Origin: Methanobacteriota archaeon
GTDB taxonomy: Archaea; Methanobacteriota; Methanobacteria; Methanobacteriales; Methanobacteriaceae
DNA length: 6,316 nucleotides
Direction of reading: 5' to 3'
NCBI GenBank assembly: GCA_023434825.1
Contig: JAEYSH010000208.1
Coordinates: forward strand, 1 to 6,316
The notes beneath the pieces are model-generated. The model did no database searches. It was given only the letters and a program-made list of their open reading frames with translations, and was not told where the DNA came from. This document shows positions 1-5,848 of the stretch, piece by piece (positions within the stretch are counted from its first letter, which is position 1; every line of letters begins with the position of its first letter). The position numbers were made by a program, and so were the translations under genes.

Positions 1-420
1 AAAAAAGACGGTGAAAGGAGAATACTTGCATTCGTTGATTATATAGGATATGTAGCATCAGATAATATTGGAATAAACAGAATATCCTATCCAGAATCAG
101 TTAGAATTATAAGAGTACCTTCAATAACTCGTTTAATGCCCAAACATATCATTTATGCATTTGAAAATGGTGCGGACGGTATATTTTTAGGTGAATATCC
201 TGATGATATAATGTATCCCGCAATTGAAGAAAAAGTACAGGAAATTCGGTCTGAACTTATTAAAAATAGTATAGATGTGGATAGATTAATGTATTATAAG
301 GTTTATGCGCCTTACTTTAGAGGTTTAGCAAATAAATTAACTGAATTTGATAAGCAAGTTAGTAAAGCCCTTGATAAGCTTGAAGCTGTGTTGTATAAAG
401 CTTCTTCAAAAGACTTATAA
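1..420 (+). CDS. MvhD-like (hydrogenase iron-sulfur subunit family) protein lacking the cluster cysteines, 5' end outside window
   Basis: The reading frame is open from base 1 to the TAA at 418-420 (139 visible residues). The ATG at 136 is internal, because residues before it already match the family. Visible family features are RILAF (residues 7-11), a YPESVRIIRV stretch (30-39), AFENGADGIFLG (53-64) and a helical C-terminus. This order matches MvhD, the subunit that carries a [2Fe-2S] cluster and passes electrons between the NiFe hydrogenase and HdrA in methanogens. The cysteines do not match. The usual FCCNWC-like motif reads FVDYIG (11-16), the Cys of the VMCSGR-like motif is Ser41, and the two Cys of the GCHxGDCHY-like motif are Glu65 and Ile70. 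There is no cysteine in the visible part. It therefore cannot bind the normal cluster through these residues and may have a structural, regulatory or binding role. The N-terminus, and any fused domain, lies outside the window. Confidence 0.8.
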   Translation, partial: KKDGERRILAFVDYIGYVASDNIGINRISYPESVRIIRVPSITRLMPKHIIYAFENGADGIFLGEYPDDIMYPAIEEKVQEIRSELIKNSIDVDRLMYYKVYAPYFRGLANKLTEFDKQVSKALDKLEAVLYKASSKDL

Positions 421-423
421 AAT

Positions 424-434
424 CTCTTTTTTTT
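424..434 (+). terminator. T-tract terminator after the MvhD-like gene
   Basis: A run of eight T (427-434), preceded by TCTC, starts a few bases after the TAA stop. Archaeal RNA polymerase terminates at T-rich tracts without needing a hairpin, so this is a reasonable end for the upstream transcript. It also separates that gene from the next promoter. Confidence 0.5.
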
Positions 435-489
435 AATTTTAAAATTATTACAGACCCAATTATTTTGCTGTATCCAAATTAATAAATTT

Positions 490-499
490 TTTATAAATA
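490..499 (+). promoter_or_regulatory. TATA-box-like element for the small coiled-coil gene pair
   Basis: TTTATAAATA lies with its centre about 24 bases before the ATG at 519. Archaeal TATA boxes are normally centred about 25-27 bases upstream of the transcription start, so the RNA would start at or next to the ATG. No Shine-Dalgarno-like sequence precedes this ATG, which agrees with a leaderless mRNA. The surrounding DNA is AT-rich, so a chance match is possible. Confidence 0.45.
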
Positions 500-518
500 G
501 TGATACAGATTAAACTAT

Positions 519-863
519 ATGAAAAATGAAGGTGCCTCTGAGGAAGAAAAAAAGTATCTCCAAACTAAAGAAAGCATTATAAATAATCTTTATGACCAGA
601 AAAACACAGAAGAAAAGTATTTAGAAACAGTAGAAAAATTATTAAAATACTGGATGGGTGAATTAGGTCCAGTTGATACTCAAAGTAAAGAAAGGCATTC
701 CGAACTTTTAAAACTAATTGGCACGGAAGAATCTACAATTAACAAAATTAGGGAAGATATAAAAAGAATCAATGAAATGATCTCTCAAACTGAGAATAAT
801 TTGGAAAAAATCCATAAAATGGTTACTTCACTTAGAAACGTTAATCCTGAGACTAATCAATAG
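519..863 (+). CDS. Small coiled-coil protein, member A of a local three-gene family
   Basis: Unrecognised 114-residue soluble protein. It has no signal peptide, membrane segment or cysteine, and is almost entirely helix-forming and rich in Glu and Lys. It aligns without gaps (offset 12 residues) to the protein at 5849-6175. Shared positions include Ile20-Ile21, Asn23-Leu24, Gln27-Lys28, Leu35, Val38-Glu39, a central Tyr44-Trp45, Glu58-Arg59, Leu63, Ile77 and Ile81-Lys82. By eye about 20 of 80 core positions are identical. The pattern suggests two amphipathic helices, with the Tyr-Trp pair near the middle and a Gly-Pro (50-51) break after it. The ATG has no Shine-Dalgarno sequence but a well-placed TATA box, so the mRNA is probably leaderless. 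The next gene follows after 15 nt and is likely co-transcribed. The function is unknown; nearness to the kinase operon suggests, but does not show, a signalling role. Confidence 0.8.
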   Translation: MKNEGASEEEKKYLQTKESIINNLYDQKNTEEKYLETVEKLLKYWMGELGPVDTQSKERHSELLKLIGTEESTINKIREDIKRINEMISQTENNLEKIHKMVTSLRNVNPETNQ

Positions 864-867
864 GATT

Positions 868-872
868 GTGAT
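868..872 (+). promoter_or_regulatory. Ribosome binding site for the second small gene
   Basis: GTGAT matches part of the archaeal Shine-Dalgarno consensus (GGAGGTGATCC) and sits 6 nt before the ATG at 879. It lies in the 15-nt gap after the TAG of the preceding gene. Internal initiation through this site would fit a two-gene transcript whose first gene is leaderless. Confidence 0.45.
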
Positions 873-878
873 ATTTAA

Positions 879-1232
879 ATGACAAAAAAAAGTGAAGTTG
901 AAGATAATTCAGTGAAATTTGGCTCTGAAATTGAATTAAATGAGGAATTAAAAGTCACGGTTCAAGAATATTCAAAAGGAGCAAAATTAATAATAAAAAG
1001 ACTGGAAGATCGAAGAACAGTAAGTATTGAATTTTTATCAGAAATAGACACATTTATAGAATATGCTAAAAAACAAGTAGAAAATAAGGATATTAGCGAA
1101 GAAATAAGGATTAAATATTTGGATTTAATTGAAGAAGAAGAGTCTTTACGCGATAGAATACTGGAAGATTTAAAAAGAAATGATAAATTGATTAAATCCA
1201 TTAAAAAGAGTACTAACGCTCTGTTTAGATGA
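879..1232 (+). CDS. Small coiled-coil protein, divergent member C of the local family
   Basis: Unrecognised 117-residue soluble protein, highly charged, without cysteine or membrane segments. An N-terminal stretch of about 30 residues is followed by two predicted helices. Its core resembles the protein at 5849-6175 at an offset of 6 residues: Ile38-Ile39-Lys40, Leu42-Glu43, Leu53, Ile56-Asp57, Tyr62, Lys64, Gln66, Asn69 and Arg77. The Trp after the central Tyr is Ala63 here, and the second half needs a small insertion near the KYLDL segment (79-83). The relationship is therefore plausible but weaker than between the other two. It starts 15 nt after the preceding gene, with a GTGAT ribosome binding site, so it is probably the second gene of a two-gene operon. 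Its TGA stop lies only 4 nt from the stop of the kinase gene on the other strand. Function is unknown. Confidence 0.75.
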   Translation: MTKKSEVEDNSVKFGSEIELNEELKVTVQEYSKGAKLIIKRLEDRRTVSIEFLSEIDTFIEYAKKQVENKDISEEIRIKYLDLIEEEESLRDRILEDLKRNDKLIKSIKKSTNALFR

Positions 1233-1236
1233 TTAT

Positions 1237-2538
1237 TTAATAAAGCTCATTTTGTCCGTATTGAAAATAATTCGCTCTCTCTCTCCCTAAGGGGAGGGTG
1301 AAGTAAAATGTTGAGCCTTTTCCATATTCTGATTCAACCCAGATTCTTCCACCATGGCGTTCTACAATTTTTTTTGCAACTGCAAGCCCTATTCCCGTTC
1401 CTTCATATTCATCGATGGTATGTAATCTTTGAAATATAGTAAATATACGATTTTTATATTCTGGTTCTATTCCAATTCCCTCATCGGAAACACTTAAAAT
1501 ATATTCATTATTTTCTTCTTTTGCTGAAATATGGATTTTAGGCGGCTCATCAGGTTTCTTAAATTTAATAGAATTAGTTATAAGGTTCTGGAACAATCGA
1601 GAAATTTGTTGTGGATCAGCATATACTTCTGGCAGAGGATCACAGGTAATTTCAGCACTATTATCGCCGATTAATGTTTTTAAGCTGTTAATAACCTCTT
1701 CAAGCACATCTTTAACATTAAATTTTTTGAATGCCCCGCCACGGGTCATTACTCTTGAAAATTCTAATAAATCTATAATTTGCTGCTTCATTCTAACTGA
1801 TGCATCAACAATATAACCAATAAATTCATCAGCATCTTCATCAAGTTTACCTTCATAACGATAAGCTAAAAGCTGTGTAAAACTTGCTATTGTCCTTAAA
1901 GGCTCCTGTAAGTCATGTGATGCTACATAAGCAAATTGTTTTAATTCTTTATTGGAACGTTTCAACTCTTTTTCCAGCTTTTTTTGTTCATTTACATCGA
2001 TTACTGCCATTTTTAAATGAACATCACTGTTATATGGCGTTTTTTCATGGCTAAAGTAAGGTAACATTTCAATTCGTGCATAAAAAATGATTCCATTTTT
2101 TCTTATTAAACCAATCTCAAATGATTGTTTGTCCATTTCTTGAAAAGCTTTTTTAAAATAAGATTGGAACAATTCTTGTGATTCATTTGCCACATACCAT
2201 CTAAAAAACTTTTCAGTTATATTTTCCTTTGGAAATCCTAATAAATTGGCACCAGTAGTGTTTACTTCAACTATTTTAGTGGTTAAATCTATCGTAAAAT
2301 AACCAACGGGGGCAAAATTGTAAAGATCATAATATTTTTGATGTAATTCTTCTAATTCTATTTGTGAATGTCTAAGCTCATCATTCTGCATTTCCAGTTC
2401 AATCTGGTGCACTTGAAGTTCGTGAATTAATGATTCTACATCTTCAGGAATTTTTTCTAATATTTCCTTTCTTTCCCGCAACTTTTCTTCTGCGATTTCC
2501 CGTAATTCATCTTTTTTTCCTTTTATAGTATCATCCAC
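1237..2538 (-). CDS. Soluble PAS-domain sensor histidine kinase
   Basis: A 433-residue cytoplasmic kinase with no membrane segment. It has an N-terminal coiled coil (about 1-70, including LIHELQVHQIELEMQ at 37-51), a PAS domain (about 70-185), a dimerisation/phosphoacceptor domain with His208 in YVASHDLQEPLR, and a GHKL ATPase domain (about 300-418). The N box is NLITN (Asn318, Asn322), the G1 box DEGIGI (352-357), the F box around Phe369 and the G2 box GTGIGLAV (380-387), so it should be active. Autophosphorylation of His208 and transfer to an Asp of a partner is the expected chemistry, but no receiver domain is encoded here. The start is the GTG at 2538, right after a run of G; no in-frame ATG exists until residue 50, inside the conserved coiled coil. 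It lies 47 nt downstream of the CheB/CheR fusion and is probably co-transcribed. The signal sensed by the PAS domain cannot be read from the sequence. Confidence 0.95.
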   Translation of the reverse strand: MDDTIKGKKDELREIAEEKLRERKEILEKIPEDVESLIHELQVHQIELEMQNDELRHSQIELEELHQKYYDLYNFAPVGYFTIDLTTKIVEVNTTGANLLGFPKENITEKFFRWYVANESQELFQSYFKKAFQEMDKQSFEIGLIRKNGIIFYARIEMLPYFSHEKTPYNSDVHLKMAVIDVNEQKKLEKELKRSNKELKQFAYVASHDLQEPLRTIASFTQLLAYRYEGKLDEDADEFIGYIVDASVRMKQQIIDLLEFSRVMTRGGAFKKFNVKDVLEEVINSLKTLIGDNSAEITCDPLPEVYADPQQISRLFQNLITNSIKFKKPDEPPKIHISAKEENNEYILSVSDEGIGIEPEYKNRIFTIFQRLHTIDEYEGTGIGLAVAKKIVERHGGRIWVESEYGKGSTFYFTLPLGRERANYFQYGQNELY

Positions 2539-2550
2539 CCCCCCTAGGGG
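2538..2550 (-). promoter_or_regulatory. G-run and CCCCTAGGGG palindrome at the kinase start
   Basis: On the coding strand the kinase start reads CCCCTAGGGGGGGTGG, with GTG as the start codon. The first ten bases (2541-2550) are a perfect palindrome, and the G-run can act as a weak Shine-Dalgarno sequence, although its spacing to GTG is only a few bases. This GC-rich patch stands out in very AT-rich DNA. It may form a short hairpin that limits ribosome access, or it may simply be an atypical ribosome binding site. Confidence 0.35.
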
Positions 2551-2585
2551 AATAACTAATCGAAATGGAAATAAATAATAAGATT

Positions 2586-5522
2586 CTATTTGGCACCATT
2601 TGTTATATCTTCAATTGCAAGAAGAATTAATCCAATACCTAATGTTTTTTTACCTATCTGTTTCCCTGACATTTTTCTTGCATTTAAAAGCATTTTTTTA
2701 GGTCCTATATTTGGAAATTCGTGTTTTACTTCGAAATTTTCAAATTTATGGTTTTCAGGCAGAATATTTTCCAGTAAATTTCTAAGTTCCGGAATATCCC
2801 ATTGGTTATTTCCAAGGTTATACAATAATTTTCCTTCTGTATCTTCTTGTGCAACCTTAAATGTACTATAAAATGAATTATTTGCAGATATAACTTTTAA
2901 TGTATCATCCAATACAATAAGGGGTTCACGTACAGTATTTACAATACCAATTACATAATCTAACTGATTTGTAAGCTCCTGTATTTCCTTTTGCTCTGTA
3001 ATATCATTAAATGTTATTACTGCACCATCAATAATGTCTTCTGTAGTTTTATAAGGTATTATTCGTACTAAGAACCATTTTCCATCATTGGTGCGAACTT
3101 CTGCTTCTTTATAAATTACTCGATCCATTACATCTCTTATGTCTTTAATCATGTCAGCATAGTCCAAATTAGACACGATGTCTTTAAGAGGCCTTCCTAT
3201 ATCTGATGGTATTAAATTAATTAATTTAGTTGTTTCTTTGGTGAAACGCTTAATTTTAATATCTTTATTTACAAATATGGTTGGAATTTCAATGCTGTTT
3301 AAGAGGTTGTTCATATCATCGTTAACCTCTGAAAGTTGATCTACCTTATTTTGAAGTTCCGTGTTTACAGTAAGCAGTTCTTCATTTAAGGACTGTAATT
3401 CTTCTTTAGAAGTTTCTAACTCTTCGTTTGTACTTTGAAGCTCTTCATTCATTGACTGTAATTCTTCATTCGCTGATTTAAGCTCTTCATTTGAAGTTTC
3501 AAGCTCTTCTATTGTGGTATGGAGACGATCTTTGGTAACTCTTAAATCTTCCTCAAGTTCCCGTATACGTTTATCTTTTTTTGGAGTTGTTTCAGGGATT
3601 TTTTCTTGAATATTTTCATCAAAATCTATATCTTTGAATGTAACCATCAACAGATTCTCCATTTCCTTCGGTTGGTTAATAGGTTTAACTATTAAATCGA
3701 TAGGTTGATAATCTCCGTTGGTTTTAACATCTAAATTTTTGTATATGATCTTCTTATTTTTTAAAACTGCTTCATTTATGGCAGAATTAATTTCAAATTT
3801 AATTCCTTCCCTTGCCATATCCGTAATACTTAGGTTTGCTATTCCTTCAGCAAGTTCTAAATATTTTCCGACCTTTCCATGAATAAAAATGATTCTTCCA
3901 TCTCTATTTACTATTACAGTTGAAGGAGCATAATTTTCAATAAGTAATTTCTCAACATTCTTGACAATATTCCTATCAGAGGTTCCAATTATTTCTAAAT
4001 CTTCAGCTTCAATATTTCCATGAGGTATTTTTGCATAGGGAAATGCTACAAAATCTTGTGCGGGACGGCGGACTCTACTTTTAGATTTAAATATTTTCCA
4101 CTTATTATCAAGAGTTATAAATGAGTCTACAAAATTACCTATGCTTTCAGAGGGGCCAAGGAATAGAATACTGTCAGGTTCTAAAGCATAAGTAAATGCG
4201 GATAGTATTTTCTTTTGTGCGTCTTTATTCATGTAAATTAAAAGATTTCTACAAGAGATAGCATCAAGTTTACTAAAAGGAGGATTTATAAGGACATCAT
4301 GAGGTGCAAATATTGCCATTTCCCTTATATTCTTTTTAACTTTATAACTATCACCAGTTTTAATAAAAAAACGTTTTAAATTTTCCTCACTTACATCACT
4401 TACAATAGTACTTGGATAGATTGCTGCCCGTGCAATATCTATGGCATCTTCATCTATATCAGTACCAAATAGCTGGACTTCTAGCTGTTTTCCTGTTTGA
4501 TCTAGATAATCCTGGAGAATCATGGCAATAGAATAAACCTCTTCACCGGTAGAACATCCCGGAATCCATATACGTACTTTATCACCATCTGATTTTTCAT
4601 CTAGTACTTCCGATATAAATTTTTCTTTAAAAGATTTAAAAGCATCAGAATCTCTAAAAAAGTTTGTAACATTAATTAGAAGTTCTTTAAAGAGTATATT
4701 TACCTCTTTAGGATGTTTTTGCATGTACTTTAAGTAATCAGAAACATCATCAACTTGATGAACATTCATTCTCCTTGCAATCCTTCTATTTATGGTGCTT
4801 TCTTTGTAAAGAGAAAAATCATGTCCTGTTCGATTCCTAATCATAATTAGAATTTTTTGAATTGAACTGAAGGCTTCTTTATCCTTTTTAATTATTCTTT
4901 CAGATGGTTTTTCACCCATACGGTTTACATAAGAAATTAAATACTCAGGTAGTTTCTTTGGGGGTGCAATGTAGTCTACTAAATTTGTATCTATAGCACT
5001 TGTAGGCATGCTTCCAGATACTGCAGAGTCTGGTTCTTGAGCCATTACCATACCATTCATACTTTTAATGGCACGGATACCAATTGTACCGTCAGATCCA
5101 AATCCAGAAAGAATTACTCCAATGGCATAATCCTCAACAGCATCTGCCAGTGATTGAAGGAAAAAATCAATAGGCCTTCTTAAACCGTGAGGCTCTTTAG
5201 GAACTGCTAAATGAAGAACATTATTTATAATTCCTATATTCTTATTTGGAGGAGTAATATACAGTTTATTTGGTTCAATGTGCATTCCATCTTCTATTTC
5301 AAGAACTTCCATTTTTGTGTATCTTTTTAATAATTCTGCCATTGAACTTTTATGGGAGGGGTCTAAATGTTGAATTAGAACGAAAGCTACTCCTGAATCA
5401 GGGGGCATATTACTAAACATTTTTCCTAAAGCTTCAAGCCCTCCTGCTGAAGATCCAATACCTACTACTGGTATTCTTATATTTTTTTTAGGATTTGGTT
5501 TGTTTTCTTCTTGATTCTTCAC
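2586..5522 (-). CDS. CheB-CheR-PAS fusion: protein-glutamate methylesterase/methyltransferase with PAS sensor domains
   Basis: A 978-residue soluble multidomain protein. Residues about 15-200 form a CheB methylesterase domain with the triad Ser25 (GSSAGG), His52 (IQHLDP) and Asp144 (GFGSDG); the usual CheB receiver domain is absent. Residues about 219-480 form a CheR methyltransferase with INVTNFFRD (283-291), the SAM loop GCSTGEEVYS (322-331), Asp355 and CRNLLIYM (424-431). Then come a PAS-like domain (about 520-635), a heptad coiled coil (about 645-740), a second PAS (about 735-845) and a third PAS (about 855-972). CheR adds and CheB removes methyl groups on glutamates, classically of chemoreceptors. 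Related bacterial proteins often continue into a kinase domain; this one stops right after the last PAS, and the kinase is the next gene. The start is the GTG at 5522, with AGGAGG 6 nt upstream. No chemoreceptor is nearby, so the substrate is unknown. Confidence 0.95.
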   Translation of the reverse strand: MKNQEENKPNPKKNIRIPVVGIGSSAGGLEALGKMFSNMPPDSGVAFVLIQHLDPSHKSSMAELLKRYTKMEVLEIEDGMHIEPNKLYITPPNKNIGIINNVLHLAVPKEPHGLRRPIDFFLQSLADAVEDYAIGVILSGFGSDGTIGIRAIKSMNGMVMAQEPDSAVSGSMPTSAIDTNLVDYIAPPKKLPEYLISYVNRMGEKPSERIIKKDKEAFSSIQKILIMIRNRTGHDFSLYKESTINRRIARRMNVHQVDDVSDYLKYMQKHPKEVNILFKELLINVTNFFRDSDAFKSFKEKFISEVLDEKSDGDKVRIWIPGCSTGEEVYSIAMILQDYLDQTGKQLEVQLFGTDIDEDAIDIARAAIYPSTIVSDVSEENLKRFFIKTGDSYKVKKNIREMAIFAPHDVLINPPFSKLDAISCRNLLIYMNKDAQKKILSAFTYALEPDSILFLGPSESIGNFVDSFITLDNKWKIFKSKSRVRRPAQDFVAFPYAKIPHGNIEAEDLEIIGTSDRNIVKNVEKLLIENYAPSTVIVNRDGRIIFIHGKVGKYLELAEGIANLSITDMAREGIKFEINSAINEAVLKNKKIIYKNLDVKTNGDYQPIDLIVKPINQPKEMENLLMVTFKDIDFDENIQEKIPETTPKKDKRIRELEEDLRVTKDRLHTTIEELETSNEELKSANEELQSMNEELQSTNEELETSKEELQSLNEELLTVNTELQNKVDQLSEVNDDMNNLLNSIEIPTIFVNKDIKIKRFTKETTKLINLIPSDIGRPLKDIVSNLDYADMIKDIRDVMDRVIYKEAEVRTNDGKWFLVRIIPYKTTEDIIDGAVITFNDITEQKEIQELTNQLDYVIGIVNTVREPLIVLDDTLKVISANNSFYSTFKVAQEDTEGKLLYNLGNNQWDIPELRNLLENILPENHKFENFEVKHEFPNIGPKKMLLNARKMSGKQIGKKTLGIGLILLAIEDITNGAK
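3363..3512 (-). repeat. 21-bp degenerate tandem repeat encoding a seven-fold heptad coiled coil
   Basis: Residues 671-720 of the CheB/CheR fusion repeat every seven residues. Glu-Glu pairs fall at 672, 679, 686, 693, 700, 707 and 714, each followed by Leu, with Ser or Thr three residues before most pairs (677, 683, 690, 697, 704, 711). In DNA this gives an imperfect 21-bp repeat. The segment links the first PAS domain to the second and is likely a parallel dimeric signalling helix. The repeat is a protein-level feature, not a mobile or CRISPR repeat. Confidence 0.85.
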
Positions 5523-5528
5523 TTAATT

Positions 5529-5534
5529 CCTCCT
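5529..5534 (-). promoter_or_regulatory. Strong Shine-Dalgarno sequence that fixes the CheB/CheR GTG start
   Basis: On the coding strand AGGAGG is followed by AATTAA and then GTG, an ideal 6-nt spacing. This makes GTG at 5522 the clear start, a few residues before the CheB fold begins. It also shows that this transcript has a leader, unlike the two small genes that appear leaderless. Confidence 0.85.
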
Positions 5535-5567
5535 TTTAAAATGTACTCTGCTAATTTGCTTTAAAAT

Positions 5568-5579
5568 AAATTATAATTT
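5568..5579 (-). promoter_or_regulatory. TATA-like palindrome upstream of the CheB/CheR-kinase operon
   Basis: AAATTATAATTT is a perfect 12-bp palindrome centred about 51 nt before the GTG. As a TATA box it would place the RNA start near 5547, leaving a leader of about 25 nt that contains the AGGAGG site. Position and leader length fit an archaeal promoter, but the region is so AT-rich that other boxes are possible. Confidence 0.4.
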
Positions 5580-5819
5580 GAAAATTTGATTAAATTCAAG
5601 TTATTATGTTGAATAGTATTTTTATGAGGGCATTAGTAATTATAATTTTTTATTTAAAGATAAAAATAATTAGATGATTATTTAGTTTTGTTTTAAAATA
5701 TGGCTTGAAATACTTGTTTAATTTATCAAAATGAATTTATAATGGATTTATTTAATAAAATAAACTTTTTAAAATAAAAAAGATTGGCATAAGGCTAAAA
5801 TAGTAATTTTAATTAATTA

Positions 5820-5847
5820 TTAATATTATTATTAACAATAATATTAA
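5820..5847 (+). promoter_or_regulatory. Perfect 11-bp inverted repeat just before the third small gene
   Basis: TTAATATTATT (5820-5830) and AATAATATTAA (5837-5847) are exact reverse complements separated by 6 nt, ending one base before the ATG at 5849. The left arm covers the place where a TATA box for a leaderless transcript should be, and the right arm covers the RNA start. A dimeric repressor bound here would block initiation. All but one base are A or T, so a chance origin cannot be excluded. Confidence 0.4.
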
Positions 5848-5848
5848 C

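Larger units (their letters stand above)
5523..5848. other. AT-rich divergent intergenic region
   Basis: These 326 bases separate two divergently read genes and must carry promoters for both. I see no protein gene or RNA gene in it: the longest plus-strand ATG frame I followed (5606-5677) is 23 codons with no ribosome binding site. It contains a strong Shine-Dalgarno sequence and a likely TATA element at the left side, and a perfect inverted repeat at the right side. The middle is low-complexity A/T with no feature that I can support. Confidence 0.7.

Noticed and set aside
962..1201. Minus-strand 79-codon open frame opposite the second small gene
   Set aside because: It is Ser/Leu/Ile-rich, as expected for the antisense of a Lys/Glu-rich coiled coil, and no family is recognisable. 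The plus-strand gene has a ribosome binding site and resembles its neighbours.
1275..1284. (CT)5 dinucleotide run near the kinase 3' end as a phase-variation tract
   Set aside because: Only five units, located after the ATPase domain. Slippage would change only the last dozen or so residues, so a switching role is unlikely.
2539..2585. CheB/CheR gene and kinase as one gene broken by a frameshift
   Set aside because: The fusion ends cleanly after its last PAS domain. The kinase has its own complete N-terminal coiled coil and PAS domain, so two genuine genes are more likely than a broken one.
2590..2871. Plus-strand 93-codon open frame inside the CheB/CheR gene
   Set aside because: It lies entirely opposite the third PAS domain, whose reading is well supported. 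The frame has no recognisable domain.
3363..3512. Regular 21-bp repeats as a possible CRISPR array or minisatellite
   Set aside because: There are no unique spacers, and the period is exactly seven codons in frame. It is explained fully by the heptad coiled coil.
5606..5677. 23-codon hydrophobic open frame in the divergent intergenic region
   Set aside because: It starts with ATG but has no Shine-Dalgarno sequence, and Ile/Leu/Phe-rich translation is expected from AT-rich DNA by chance.
5670..5684. 15-base exact match (TTAGATGATTATTTA) to 1225-1239 at the convergent gene junction
   Set aside because: Neither flank extends the match. In a window this AT-rich, one 15-base match by chance is not surprising, and the copy at 1225 is made of the codons and stops of two genes.
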